A stretch of 64,000 nucleotides of DNA from Amycolatopsis sp. WQ 127309 (GCF_023023025.1 NZ_CP095481.1:4402001-4466000), one strand, 5' to 3'. Shown: positions 42,631-51,550, numbered from the stretch's first letter. Made by a program: numbers and translations. The notes: generated by a model not told the origin, from the sequence alone.

Positions 42631-44145
42631 TCACTTGTGCTTCAAAGCCCGGGCGTCGAGGTGCCCGAACGGTCCGTCGTCGGCGCGGTAGGCCGCGGCC
42701 AGCTCCTCGCCCCGAGCGCGGTCGCCGCGGCGCACCGCCCCGGCCAGCGCGTCGAAGCGTTCGGTGTGCACGGCGGCCCGGCGCCGCGCGTAGTCGGCGG
42801 CGGAGTCCTTGGTGACCATGAACGCCCAGTCGCTCTCCAGCGCCAGCATCGCCTCGGCGACGGCCTGGTCGGCGACGGTGTCCCGGGCCGTGGTGTCCAA
42901 ACCGGCCACGAGGTCCAGCAGCCGTTCCTGCAACGCCGTGTTGGCCTCGACCATGTCCTTGACCTGCTCGCCGTCCCAGACGCGCCAGTCCTTGCCCGAC
43001 CCCCACGACGACGCGGGCAGGTCGATCGGCGGGCCGACGTGCCCGGCTTCGAGCGCGCCCTTGAGCGTCGTGACCCGCACCCCGGCCTCGGGCAGCGCGC
43101 GCAGCACGCCCTCCAGCCAGGCCGGTCCTTCGTGCCACCAGTGCCCGAACAGTTCCGTGTCGTACGCGGCGACCACGAGCGACTCACGCCCCTGTTGCGC
43201 CTTCAGCGACCGCAGCCGCGTCACGACGGTGTCGACGAAGTCCTTGACGTGCAGGCCCAGGACGTCCGCGGCGAGCGCCGGGTCGTACGGCGCTTTGTCG
43301 GCCGGCTCGACGGTCTTGCCGGTGACGCGCGACGCCTTGAGCCCGACCTCGTGCGCCCAGGTGTGGAAGTCGCGGTACGCGGCGTGCCCGGGGTAGCCGG
43401 CCTTCGGCGACCAGACGCGGTAGGTGACTTCGAGGTCGCGCCCGAAGGCGAGGACGTCGCTGTCGCCGACCGGTCGCGCCGCCCAGGTCTCGCCGCGCAG
43501 CGACGGCCCGTCGACCATGAACCGCCGCACGCCCGCGGCCGCGTAGTCGTTTTCCAGACCAGGCGCGTAGCCGCACTCCGGCGCCCAGATCCCTTCGGGC
43601 CGTGAGCCGATCCGCAACGCCGTGTCGGCGAGCCCCGCGTTCAGTGCGAACTCCCGCACCCGAGGTTCCAGCAGCGGCTGGAACGGGTGGGCCAGCGGCC
43701 CGCCGAGCACCTCGATGGTCGAGTTGTCGACCAGCGACCGCAGGATCGGGGAGAAGCCGTGCCGCCAGCGCGTCCCGAGTTCTTCGGCCGCGCGGACGGC
43801 GGTCCGGTGCTCGGCCGCCGCGAGCTCACGCAGGATCGGGTCATCGCGCCAGAGCGTCGACGCGTGCTGGGCGCGCAGCTGCCAGTGGCCGAGCCAGTCG
43901 TGGCAGGCGCGGATGCTGTACGGGTCGTCGAGCTGCGCGGCGAGCACCGGCGTCATGCCGAGCGTCAGCACGTCACGGCGGCCTTCGGCGGCGAAGCGTT
44001 CGAGCAGGTCGACCATCGGCAGGTACGAGTGCGCCCACGCCTGGTACAGCCATTCCTCGCCGACCGGCCAGGTCCCGTGGTGCGGGAGCCACGGCAGGTG
44101 GCTGTGCAGGACGAGGCAGAACGTGCCCTCGTAGTCGTCCGTCAT
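42631..44145 (-). CDS. GH57 1,4-alpha-glucan branching enzyme (Rv3031-like, DUF1957)
   Basis: ATG 44145 overlaps the upstream methyltransferase stop (ATGA). The 504-aa enzyme shows GH57 motifs: LVLHSHLPWLPHHGTWPVGEEWLYQAW at the start, the nucleophile Glu in GIWAPECGYAPG and the catalytic Asp in VAAYDTELFGHWWHEGP, then the C-terminal DUF1957 helical domain. Homologues transfer alpha-1,4-glucan segments to make alpha-1,6 branches in glycogen or methylglucose lipopolysaccharide precursors. With the Rv3030-like methyltransferase and the Rv3032-like GT4 it belongs to the polysaccharide locus. Confidence 0.9.
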   Translation of the reverse strand: MTDDYEGTFCLVLHSHLPWLPHHGTWPVGEEWLYQAWAHSYLPMVDLLERFAAEGRRDVLTLGMTPVLAAQLDDPYSIRACHDWLGHWQLRAQHASTLWRDDPILRELAAAEHRTAVRAAEELGTRWRHGFSPILRSLVDNSTIEVLGGPLAHPFQPLLEPRVREFALNAGLADTALRIGSRPEGIWAPECGYAPGLENDYAAAGVRRFMVDGPSLRGETWAARPVGDSDVLAFGRDLEVTYRVWSPKAGYPGHAAYRDFHTWAHEVGLKASRVTGKTVEPADKAPYDPALAADVLGLHVKDFVDTVVTRLRSLKAQQGRESLVVAAYDTELFGHWWHEGPAWLEGVLRALPEAGVRVTTLKGALEAGHVGPPIDLPASSWGSGKDWRVWDGEQVKDMVEANTALQERLLDLVAGLDTTARDTVADQAVAEAMLALESDWAFMVTKDSAADYARRRAAVHTERFDALAGAVRRGDRARGEELAAAYRADDGPFGHLDARALKHK

Positions 44146-44915
44146 CGGCGCACCGCCACGGCGATCAGGTCCAGGCTCGCGTCGAGGTCGTCGCCGTGGA
44201 TGTCGAACCCCGTGGCCTCGATCGCGGCGACGTCGGCGAGCAGCGCCGCCGGCCAGACGGCCTGCCCGGGCAGCTCGCCCATGACGACGTCGAGCTGCGC
44301 GTCGATGATCGAACCGCCGTACCGCTCGTCGAGTGCGCGGACGGCCTCGCCGTGGTGCAGGCCGTGCAGTGTCACGACGTCGAAACCGGCGTCGGCCAGC
44401 AGCCCGGCCAGCTCGGCCGGCGCCAGCTCACGGGTGTGGTACGGATTCAGCGGCGTGTCGCTGTCCGGGGTGAAGGTCAGCCGGTTCGGCGTCGTGACCA
44501 GCAGTTTTCCTCCTGGTGACAACACCCTTCGGCACTCCGCGAGGAAGCCGCCCTGGTCCCAGAGGTGCTCGATGACCTGGAAGTTGGCCACGACGTCCAC
44601 CGAGGCGTCCCGCAGCGGCAGGTACGCGAGGTTCGCCCGTGCGACGGCGACCTCGGGGTAGCGGCGGGCGACGTGCTCGGTGGTCGGCACGTCGTAGTCC
44701 AGCGCGAGCACCCGGCGGGCCGTGGTCGCGAGAAGACCGGCGCCGTAGCCCTCGCCGCAGCCGGCTTCGAGCACCGTCGCGTCCACGCAGTGGGGGAGCA
44801 GCGCGAGGTACGCGGCCTCGTGGCGTCTGAACCAGTAGTTCTCGACGGCGATGCCGGGCACGGTCCGTTCGCCGGTCAGGTGCAGCGCCTCGGCCCGGGT
44901 GGCTGGGGTGGTCAC
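44142..44915 (-). CDS. SAM-dependent methyltransferase (Rv3030-like)
   Basis: GTG 44915 (257 aa) is preferred; the upstream ATG 44969 would overlap the divergent gene. Key stretches are LTGERTVPGIAVENYWFRRHEAAYL, motif I TVLEAGCGEGYGAGLL, FQVIEHLWDQGGFLAECRRVL, and GGSIIDAQLDVVMGEL near the end, matching Rv3030 of M. tuberculosis along its length. It is the first gene of an operon with the GH57 branching enzyme. A role in methylating methylglucose lipopolysaccharide is proposed for the mycobacterial gene, not proven here. Confidence 0.85.
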   Translation of the reverse strand: MTTPATRAEALHLTGERTVPGIAVENYWFRRHEAAYLALLPHCVDATVLEAGCGEGYGAGLLATTARRVLALDYDVPTTEHVARRYPEVAVARANLAYLPLRDASVDVVANFQVIEHLWDQGGFLAECRRVLSPGGKLLVTTPNRLTFTPDSDTPLNPYHTRELAPAELAGLLADAGFDVVTLHGLHHGEAVRALDERYGGSIIDAQLDVVMGELPGQAVWPAALLADVAAIEATGFDIHGDDLDASLDLIAVAVRR

Positions 44916-44967
44916 CTCCGCGACCCTAGCGGTGTCACGTCCGGCACGGCCGTCTCGTTCCGTGGTC

Positions 44968-45393
44968 ATGCAACGGACCATCACCCGCGTACTCCTCGTG
45001 TTCTCCGGCGTCGTCGAAGCCGTGACCGGAATCTGGCCACTGGTCACCCCGAGTGGCTTCTACCAGGACTTTCCCGGCTTCCGCACCGGCTGGGTCTCGA
45101 TGGACGGGCCCTTCAACGAGCACCTCCTGCGCGACTTCGGCGGCCTCAACCTGGCGCTCGCGGCCCTGCTGATCGGGGCCGCCGTGATCGGCACCACAGC
45201 CGTGGCGCGGCTGGCCGCCGTCGCGATGGTGCTGTTCGGCTTGCCGCACTTCCTCTACCACCTCGGCCACGTGTCGCATTTTGATCAAGTTGATCAGGTT
45301 CTCATCATCGCGACGACCGGTCTGGGTGCGGTGGTGCCGATCGTGCTGCTGCTGATCCCCGGGCGCCGGGTCAGTCCACCGGCGACACGGTGA
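44968..45393 (+). CDS. Four-helix membrane protein of unknown function
   Basis: ATG 44968 gives 141 aa with four hydrophobic helices (residues ~7-27, 50-70, 75-95, 110-130) and a first loop PSGFYQDFPGFRTGWVSMDGPFNEHLLRDFGGLNLA. The conserved loop His/Tyr set (FLYHLGHVSHFDQVDQ) suggests a DoxX-like or related fold, but I cannot place it firmly. It is divergent from the Rv3030-like operon and its 3' end overlaps the convergent DegV gene by 23 bp. Confidence 0.7.
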   Translation: MQRTITRVLLVFSGVVEAVTGIWPLVTPSGFYQDFPGFRTGWVSMDGPFNEHLLRDFGGLNLALAALLIGAAVIGTTAVARLAAVAMVLFGLPHFLYHLGHVSHFDQVDQVLIIATTGLGAVVPIVLLLIPGRRVSPPATR

Positions 45394-46216
45394 TGCCGAG
45401 CGCGCCCGGGCCGAGGTGCGCGCCGATGACCGTGCTCGCCTCGACGACCATGCTCTCGGCCATCCCGGACACGCGGCGCTCGATCTGCCGGCCGATCTCG
45501 AGCTCGTGGTCGCTGGCGCCGAACCGCGTCACGGCGATGTCGACGCGGAAGCCACCGGACTTCCGCACGGCGAGTTCGACCATCTTGGCCAGCGCCCGCC
45601 GTGTGCCGGGGACGCGGGCGAGCGGCGCGACTTCGCCGCCCTTGACCGTGAGCAGCGGCTTGATGGAGAACGCGGTGCCGAGCGTCGCCTGCGCGGCGCC
45701 GATCCGCCCGCCGCGGCGGAGGTATTCGAGCGTGTCGACGTAGATGAACTCGGTGCTCGTGAAGCACCGGCGTTCGGCGGCTTCGATGACGCGGGCGGCG
45801 TCCCCGCCGTTGGCGGCCGCCCGGGCCGCGGCGATCGCGGCGAAGCCGAGGCTCATCCCGGTGGTGCGGCTGTCGAGGACGTGCACCGGGATGCGGACCT
45901 GCTGGGCGGCCTCCCGGGCCGCGCGGACGGTGTCGGACATCCGGCCGGAGAGGTGGACGCTGACAATCGCGGCGGCGCCGGAAGCCGCGGCTTCCTGATA
46001 GGTCCAGAAGAACGCCCCCGGGTCCGGGGGCGCGGTGGTGATCATCTGGCCGGCTCTCATGGTGTCGATGACCTTGCCGCGGTCGAAGCGGTTTTCGTCG
46101 TCGAAGTGGCTTCCCATGTTGAGCTGGATCTGCACGACGCCGATGGCCCAGCGGGCGGCGACGAGGTCGGGAAGGCACGAACTGGAGTCGGTGATGACGG
46201 CGATGCGCGCTGGCAT
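45371..46216 (-). CDS. DegV-family fatty-acid-binding protein
   Basis: ATG 46216 gives 281 aa. The DegV fold is recognised by IAVITDSSSCLPDLV at the start, MITTAPPDPGAFFWTYQEAAASGAAAIVSVHLSGRMSDTVRAAREAA, the DSRTTGMSLGF site, and YVDTLEYLRRGGRIGAAQATLG. Family members (FakB) bind a fatty acid to present it to the kinase FakA. No fakA is in the window. Its promoter region, shared with etfBA, contains two palindromes. Confidence 0.9.
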   Translation of the reverse strand: MPARIAVITDSSSCLPDLVAARWAIGVVQIQLNMGSHFDDENRFDRGKVIDTMRAGQMITTAPPDPGAFFWTYQEAAASGAAAIVSVHLSGRMSDTVRAAREAAQQVRIPVHVLDSRTTGMSLGFAAIAAARAAANGGDAARVIEAAERRCFTSTEFIYVDTLEYLRRGGRIGAAQATLGTAFSIKPLLTVKGGEVAPLARVPGTRRALAKMVELAVRKSGGFRVDIAVTRFGASDHELEIGRQIERRVSGMAESMVVEASTVIGAHLGPGALGITVSPVD

Positions 46217-46237
46217 GGTGCCGGAGGTTAACCCCTA

Positions 46238-46277
46238 ACGGCCTACTGGGAGTAGGCCGTAGTTGGTCCGATCGGAC
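46238..46277. promoter_or_regulatory. Two palindromes in the degV/etfB divergent region
   Basis: ACGGCCTACT-GGG-AGTAGGCCGT (46238-46260) has perfect 10-bp arms and GTCCGATCGGAC (46266-46277) is a perfect 12-bp palindrome. They are 22-61 bp upstream of the DegV start and ~185-225 bp from etfB. Regulatory sites or leader structures for degV; binding proteins unknown. Confidence 0.6.
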
Positions 46278-46460
46278 GAACGGCGGTTCAGGTGGGGTAA
46301 CCGGTCGACTACCGGGACGATGGTCCCACTAGTTTGCGCATCCAGGTGAATGGCGTCACCTCGGCGGGTCCTGGCGGCGGAATGGCCCTAATCTACCGGC
46401 CAGTAGAGCACTGACCCGTGGCGCGCCCGCGGGCCACAACCGGGAGGTCGAAGAAGACCC

Positions 46461-47246
46461 ATGACCAACATCGTCGTCCTGGTCAAGCAGGTACCGGACA
46501 CCTACTCGGAGCGAAAGCTCAGCGGGGCCGACCACACCCTTGACCGCGAATCCGCCGACGCCGTTCTCGACGAGATCAACGAGAAGGCCGTCGAAGAAGC
46601 CCTGAAGATCAAGGAAGCCGGCGAGGGCGAGGTCACCGTGCTCTCGGTGGGCCCCGACCGCGCGACCGACGCGATCCGCAAGGCGCTGTCCATGGGCGCC
46701 GACAAGGCCATCCACGTCTCCGACGAGGCCCTTCACGGCTCCGACGCCATCGCCACCGCGAAGGTCATCGCCGCCGCGATCGCCAAGGTCGAGAACTACG
46801 ACCTGATCATCGCCGGCAACGAGTCCTCCGACGGCCGCGGCGGCGCCGTCCCGGCGATCCTCGCCGAGCTGCTCGGCCTGCCGCAGGTCACCTACGCGCG
46901 TGAGGTCACCGTCGAGGGCACCACCATCAAGGCCGTCCGCGAGACCGAGGACGGCCTCACCCGCCTCGAGGCGACCCTGCCCGCGGTGGTCAGCGTCGGC
47001 GAGAAGATCAACGAGCCGCGCTACCCGTCCTTCAAGGGCATCATGGCCGCCAAGAAGAAGCCGGTCGAGACCTTCACCATCGCCGACCTGGGTGTCGACG
47101 CGGGCGAGGTCGGCCTGGCCAACGCCTGGTCCACCGTGACCGAGGCCTCGCCGAAGCCGCCGCGCACCGCCGGCGAGAAGACCGAGGACGAGGGTGACGG
47201 CGGTAACAAGGTCGCCGAGTACCTGGTCGGCCAGAAGCTCATCTGA
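46461..47246 (+). CDS. etfB: Electron transfer flavoprotein beta subunit
   Basis: ATG 46461 gives 261 aa. Beta-subunit features include NIVVLVKQVPDTYSERKLSGADHTLDRESADAVLDEINEKAVEEALK, the AMP-site loop VLSVGPDRATDAIRKALSMGADKAIHV, and the ETF signature around IIAGNESSDGRGGAVPAILAELLGLPQVTYA. The subunit binds AMP and pairs with etfA to carry electrons from acyl-CoA and other dehydrogenases to the quinone pool. It corresponds to mycobacterial fixA (Rv3029c) in both sequence and place. Confidence 0.95.
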   Translation: MTNIVVLVKQVPDTYSERKLSGADHTLDRESADAVLDEINEKAVEEALKIKEAGEGEVTVLSVGPDRATDAIRKALSMGADKAIHVSDEALHGSDAIATAKVIAAAIAKVENYDLIIAGNESSDGRGGAVPAILAELLGLPQVTYAREVTVEGTTIKAVRETEDGLTRLEATLPAVVSVGEKINEPRYPSFKGIMAAKKKPVETFTIADLGVDAGEVGLANAWSTVTEASPKPPRTAGEKTEDEGDGGNKVAEYLVGQKLI

Positions 47247-47272
47247 CAACGGTTCGAGGAGGAAGTAGAACA

Positions 47273-48232
47273 ATGGCTGAAGTACTCGTCCTCGTCGACC
47301 ACGTCGACGGTGAGGTCAAGAAGGTCACGCTGGAGCTGCTGACCGCGGCCCGCGCGCTCGGTGAGCCGTCGGCCGTCGTCGTCGGCGCGACCGGCACCGC
47401 GGCCAAGGCCAAGGAGTCGCTGGCCGCGCACGGCGCCGCCAAGGTCTATGTCGCCGAAGGTGACGACGCCGCGAACTACCTGGTCACGCCCAAGGTGGAC
47501 GTGCTCGCCGCGCTCGCTCAGCAGGCCTCCCCGGCCGCAGTGCTCGTCACCGCCAGCGGTGAGGGCAAGGAGGTGGCCGCGCGTCTGGCCGTCCGGCTCG
47601 GCTCCGGCCTGATCTACGACGCCGTCGGCGTCAACGGCGACGGCGTGATCGACCAGTCGATCTTCGGCGGCGCGTTCTCGGTGAAGTCCAAGTCGTCGAA
47701 GGGCGTCCCGGTCGTCTCCATCCGCCCGGGTGCCGTCGAGGCCGAGCCCGCCGAAGGCGCGGCGGCCGAAGAGACCGTCGAGATCCCCGCAACCGACGCG
47801 GCGAAGGCCACCAAGATCACCGGCGTCGAGCCGGTGACCGGCGGTGACCGTCCGGAACTGACCGAGGCCTCGATCGTGGTCTCCGGTGGTCGTGGTGTCG
47901 GTTCGGCGGAGAAGTTCGACGTCGTCGAGAAGCTGGCCGACTCGCTCGGCGCGGCCGTCGGCGCCTCCCGGGCCGCCGTCGACTCCGGCTACTACCCGGC
48001 GCAGTTCCAGGTGGGCCAGACCGGCAAGACGGTGTCGCCGCAGCTGTACATCGCGCTCGGCATCTCCGGCGCGATCCAGCACCGCGCCGGCATGCAGACG
48101 TCGAAGACGATCATCGCCGTCAACAAGGACCCGGAGGCGCCGATCTTCGAGATCGCCGACTTCGGCATCGTCGGCGACCTGTTCAATGTGGCGCCGCAGC
48201 TGACCGAAGCGGTCGCGAAGCGCAAGGGCTGA
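47273..48232 (+). CDS. etfA: Electron transfer flavoprotein alpha subunit
   Basis: ATG 47273, 26 bp after etfB with a GAGGAGG ribosome site, gives 319 aa. The FAD domain shows [84 protein letters not shown], the hallmark C-terminal stretch of etfA. It forms the FAD-bearing half of the heterodimer with EtfB and corresponds to mycobacterial fixB (Rv3028c). A strong terminator follows. Confidence 0.95.
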   Translation: MAEVLVLVDHVDGEVKKVTLELLTAARALGEPSAVVVGATGTAAKAKESLAAHGAAKVYVAEGDDAANYLVTPKVDVLAALAQQASPAAVLVTASGEGKEVAARLAVRLGSGLIYDAVGVNGDGVIDQSIFGGAFSVKSKSSKGVPVVSIRPGAVEAEPAEGAAAEETVEIPATDAAKATKITGVEPVTGGDRPELTEASIVVSGGRGVGSAEKFDVVEKLADSLGAAVGASRAAVDSGYYPAQFQVGQTGKTVSPQLYIALGISGAIQHRAGMQTSKTIIAVNKDPEAPIFEIADFGIVGDLFNVAPQLTEAVAKRKG

Positions 48233-48242
48233 TCTGCTGTCC

Positions 48243-48278
48243 CGAAGGGCCTTCCGGGTACGCCCGGAAGGCCCTTCG
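48243..48278 (+). terminator. Terminator hairpin after etfA
   Basis: CGAAGGGCCTTCCGGG (48243-48258) pairs perfectly with CCCGGAAGGCCCTTCG (48263-48278), 16-bp stem and TACG loop, 10 bp after the etfA stop. It separates the etf operon from the acyltransferase pair. Confidence 0.85.
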
Positions 48279-48390
48279 CGCGTCTCCAGGACCTGAGAGA
48301 AGCCTGAGAACCCGCAATTAACTGAACGTGCACTAATCGGTCATCGGATGGCACTCTCCGCGGATTCCTGCGCCCGGGTACACCTTGACC

Positions 48391-49173
48391 ATGACGACGT
48401 CACAGCTCCTCGTCAGCACTGATCAGGCGGGTTCCGCGCTTCCGGCGGACGCCCCTCGGTACTCCCTCCTCGTCGCCCGCGCGAACGACGAAGTCGTCGC
48501 GGCGCAGCGCCTGCGTCACCAGGTTTTCGCCGAAGAGATGGGCGCGCGGCTGCATTCCCCGCGTCCCGGCCTCGACGTCGACGAGTTCGACGAGTTCTGC
48601 GACCACCTCGTCGTCAGAGACGACAACACGGGCGACATCGTCGGCTGCTACCGGATGCTGCCGCCGGACCGCGTCGTCCAGGCCGGGAAGCTCTACGCCG
48701 ACAGCGAGTTCGACCTGACCGCGCTCGACGCCCTGCGGCCCTCCCTGGTCGAAACCGGCCGTTCGTGCGTGCACCCCGACCACCGCAGCGGCGCCGTCGT
48801 CAGCCTGGTCTGGGCCGGGATCGCCCGCTACATGCTGCTCTCCGGCCACCGCTACCTCGCCGGCTGCGCGTCCGTCCCGCTGGTGGACGGTGGTTCGTTC
48901 GCCGCGGGCGTCTGGGACGTCCTGCGCGCCAAGCACTACTCGGACGAGGCGACGCGCGTCTCGCCGTTGATCCCTTGGGACACGTCCGCGATCGAACGCC
49001 CGGCGCGGTCCACGCTCCCGCCGCTGATCAAGGGCTACATCCGGCTCGGCGCCAAGGTCTGCGGTCCGCCGGCGCTCGACGTGGACTTCGGCGTCGCGGA
49101 CTTCTTCGTCCTGCTCGACCTGCAGAACGTCGACGAGCGCTACCTGAAGTTCTTCCTCGGGAACCAGGCATGA
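48391..49173 (+). CDS. OlsB-like GNAT N-acyltransferase
   Basis: ATG 48391 gives 260 aa; the lack of a ribosome site and nearby TACACC suggest a leaderless mRNA. OlsB-type features are [68 protein letters not shown] and the late region [19 protein letters not shown]. OlsB adds a 3-hydroxyacyl chain to ornithine, the first step in ornithine lipid synthesis. The following PlsC-type gene is the expected OlsA partner. Both correspond to Rv3027c/Rv3026c. The acceptor amine is inferred. Confidence 0.82.
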   Translation: MTTSQLLVSTDQAGSALPADAPRYSLLVARANDEVVAAQRLRHQVFAEEMGARLHSPRPGLDVDEFDEFCDHLVVRDDNTGDIVGCYRMLPPDRVVQAGKLYADSEFDLTALDALRPSLVETGRSCVHPDHRSGAVVSLVWAGIARYMLLSGHRYLAGCASVPLVDGGSFAAGVWDVLRAKHYSDEATRVSPLIPWDTSAIERPARSTLPPLIKGYIRLGAKVCGPPALDVDFGVADFFVLLDLQNVDERYLKFFLGNQA

Positions 49174-50306
49174 GCCACGCCTGGATGCCGACGTCGCCGT
49201 GCGGCGACGGCTGTCTCACCGAGGGCGACCCGGTGGTCGGCCTCCCGCGCCTGGTGCTGCGGTTCGCGTCAGCGATCGTGGTCGTCTTCGCGGCGATGCT
49301 GGCGTCGCCGCTGCTCCTGGTCACCCGCGGTCGCGAGCGCCTGGTCCGCCTGATCTTCCGGGGCGTGCTGCGCGCTTTCGGTGTCCGCCTCGACATCCGG
49401 GGCGGCGACGACTTCCGCACCGCGCCCGCCGGCCGTGGCGCGTTGGTGGTCAACAACCACATCTCCTGGCTGGACATCGTCGCGATCAACGCGCTGCGGC
49501 CGATGCGCGCGCTGGCCAAGAAGGAGATCGCGGGCTGGCCGGTCCTCGGCGGACTCGTCCGCCGAGGCGGCAGCATCTTCCTCGACCGCGAGCGGCTGAA
49601 GACGCTGCCCGCCACGATGTCCGAACTGGCCGACGCGCTGCGCTCGGGCTCGCTGGTGAGCGTCACCCCTGAAGGCACAACGTGGTGCGGCCTGGCATCC
49701 GGTCGTTTCACGACCGCGACGTTCCAGGCAGCCATCGACGGCGGCGTCCCGGTCCGCCCGATCGCCCTGCGCTACCGCCTGGCCGACGGCCGCGAGACCA
49801 GCCACCCCGCGTTCATCGGCCCGGAGTCGCTGATCGCGTCCCTGCGCCGGGTCGCGGCACTGCGGGGCCTGGTGCTCGAGGTCCACATCTGCCCGGAGAT
49901 CGCACCGGGCCGCGCGGAAACCCGCCGCGAGCTGGCCGCCCTGGCCGAGGCGGCAGTCCATTCCGCACTGGGAACGGTGCAGATCCCGGCTCAGCAGCGC
50001 CGGCGGACACCGCGCCCGCAGGTCGTGCCAGCCCTGGCCGTCACGGCAGAGGTCTCGGTGTCCGAAGCGACGATGTTCCAGGTCGCGACCACGCCGCCCG
50101 AGTCGGTGGCTTGCGGGGTTGTGGCCGCGCCGTCCGAGCTGGTGGCTCGCCGGGTTGTGGCGACGCCGCCCGAGTCGGTGGCTCCCCGGGTTGTGACCGC
50201 ACCGTCTGACGTGATGCCTTCCCGGGCCGGGGCCATCCAGACCGCGCCGACCCAGGTCGTGGCCGCCCAGGCCTTGCCTTCCCTGGCTTCGCCTCCCGCG
50301 AAGTGA
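49170..50306 (+). CDS. PlsC-type acyltransferase (OlsA-like) with repetitive C-terminal tail
   Basis: ATG 49170 overlaps the previous stop (ATGA). The 378-aa protein has a membrane segment at ~30-50 and the acyltransferase motifs NHISWLD (HX4D), FLDRERLKTLP and TPEGTTW. The normal fold ends near residue 275-280 (EAAVHSALG). The last ~95 residues are a Val/Ala/Pro-rich tail with imperfect ~12-13-aa repeats (VATTPPESVACGV, VAAPSELVARRV, VATPPESVAPRV, VTAPSDVMPSRA), absent from ordinary homologues. With the OlsB-like gene it probably O-acylates lyso-ornithine lipid or lysophosphatidate. Confidence 0.82.
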   Translation: MSHAWMPTSPCGDGCLTEGDPVVGLPRLVLRFASAIVVVFAAMLASPLLLVTRGRERLVRLIFRGVLRAFGVRLDIRGGDDFRTAPAGRGALVVNNHISWLDIVAINALRPMRALAKKEIAGWPVLGGLVRRGGSIFLDRERLKTLPATMSELADALRSGSLVSVTPEGTTWCGLASGRFTTATFQAAIDGGVPVRPIALRYRLADGRETSHPAFIGPESLIASLRRVAALRGLVLEVHICPEIAPGRAETRRELAALAEAAVHSALGTVQIPAQQRRRTPRPQVVPALAVTAEVSVSEATMFQVATTPPESVACGVVAAPSELVARRVVATPPESVAPRVVTAPSDVMPSRAGAIQTAPTQVVAAQALPSLASPPAK

Positions 50307-50356
50307 TCCGAGCCTGTCGCGGGCGACAGGCCCTGGTCGGTTCGCGAACGAGCCTG

Positions 50357-50492
50357 TCGCCGACTGCCGGCGGCAGGCCCGTTCCGCGTGTCGCCGATTG
50401 CCGTCAACAGGCCTGTTCCGCGCATTGCCGAAGGCCGGCGGCGGGCCTGCTCCGTGTGTTGCCGATCTCCGGCGACAGGCCGGTCCGCGTTC
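50357..50492. repeat. Four degenerate 34-bp tandem repeats
   Basis: Units start at 50357, 50391, 50425 and 50459, each 34 bp, opening TCGCCGA or TTGCCGA, then CCGGCGGCAGGCC and ending TTCCGCGTG or close variants. A fifth diverged unit precedes them (50308-50356). They link the stop of the acyltransferase gene with the stop of the convergent oxidoreductase, and the last unit runs into that stop codon. Each unit can fold a short GCCGGCGGC stem. Confidence 0.75.
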
Positions 50493-51393
50493 AGCCGATG
50501 GTGAGCGTCAGCTTCCCGCCGGGGTGTCCGCCTTCGCTCTCCGTCTGGGCGGCGGCCGCGTCGGCGAGCGGGTAGCTCTTGCCGTGCGCGATGGTCACCC
50601 CGCGGTCGGTCACCCAGCCGGCGATCCCCTCCAGGACCTCACGCGACTGCTCACCGCCGCTGGAGAACGTCAGCCCCAGCTCGAACGCCGCGGCGTCGGC
50701 GATCGTGATGATCCGGTCCTGCGAGCCCCGCAGCTCGACCGAGCCCGGCAGGACACCGTGCCCGGACGTGTCGAAAACGGCGTCGACCGAGCCCGGCGCG
50801 GCCTCGCGGACCCGCTCCGGCCAGCCGTCGCCGTAGAGGACCGGGATGACGCCGAGGGACTTCAGGTCGTCGAGGCTCCGGCTACTACCTGTGCCGATGA
50901 CGGTCAGCCCCCTCGCGACGGCGACCTGCGCCGCGAACCGGCCCACCGTGCCGCTGGCGCCGTGGATGAGCAGCGTTTCGCCTTCGCGGATCTCGAGCAG
51001 GTTCAGGACGCGAAGGGACGTCTCACCGGCGACGGGCAGCGCCGCGGCGTCCGCCCACGAGAGTCCCGCGGGCTTCGGCGCAAGCGTTTTCCCCAGGGCG
51101 TATTCGGCATAGGCGCCGGTCTCGGACCAGCCGAAGACCTCTTCGCCCACGGAGAGACCGGCGCCCTCACCGACGGCGTCGACGACCCCGGCGACCTCGA
51201 GCCCGGGGGTGTGCGGGAAGGCGATCGGGAAGTTCTGCGCCATTCCACCGCCGCGGATCTTCCAGTCGATCGGGTTGATCCCGGCGGCCCGCACGGCCAG
51301 CCGCACCTGCCCGGGCCCGGGCTCCGGCACCGGAACTTCGGACAGCTTCAGGACGTCCGGCCCGCCGTACTCGGCGAAGGTGATAGCTCGCAT
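50491..51393 (-). CDS. Zinc-independent MDR-type NADPH:quinone/enoyl reductase
   Basis: ATG 51393 gives 300 aa starting MRAITFAEYGGPDVLKLSEVPVPEPGPGQV. The GroES-like domain (~1-115, NPIDWKIRGGG) lacks the zinc-ligand Cys cluster of true alcohol dehydrogenases, and the Rossmann loop is LIHGASGTVGRFAAQVA, the quinone-oxidoreductase pattern. It reduces quinones or alpha,beta-unsaturated carbonyls with NADPH. It is divergent from the LuxR-type regulator. Confidence 0.88.
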   Translation of the reverse strand: MRAITFAEYGGPDVLKLSEVPVPEPGPGQVRLAVRAAGINPIDWKIRGGGMAQNFPIAFPHTPGLEVAGVVDAVGEGAGLSVGEEVFGWSETGAYAEYALGKTLAPKPAGLSWADAAALPVAGETSLRVLNLLEIREGETLLIHGASGTVGRFAAQVAVARGLTVIGTGSSRSLDDLKSLGVIPVLYGDGWPERVREAAPGSVDAVFDTSGHGVLPGSVELRGSQDRIITIADAAAFELGLTFSSGGEQSREVLEGIAGWVTDRGVTIAHGKSYPLADAAAAQTESEGGHPGGKLTLTIG

Positions 51394-51483
51394 GGTGTCG
51401 TCTGCACTCCTCGATTCGGGACCTTCGATGCTCGAATGTCCTCGCCACCGAGTCAACTCGCCCGGCGGACGCGCCGAACCGCT

Positions 51484-51516
51484 CGGACGAGCAGTGTTCA
51501 CTAGCCGGACGAGCAG
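51484..51516. promoter_or_regulatory. 11-bp direct repeat in the oxidoreductase/LuxR control region
   Basis: CGGACGAGCAG occurs at 51484-51494 and 51506-51516, 22 bp apart, 35-67 bp upstream of the LuxR-type gene start. Direct repeats at two helical turns fit a cooperatively bound operator, possibly of the LuxR protein itself. Confidence 0.6.
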
Positions 51517-51550
51517 GCCGCCGACGCGCCAGCACGCCTACGTTGGACCC

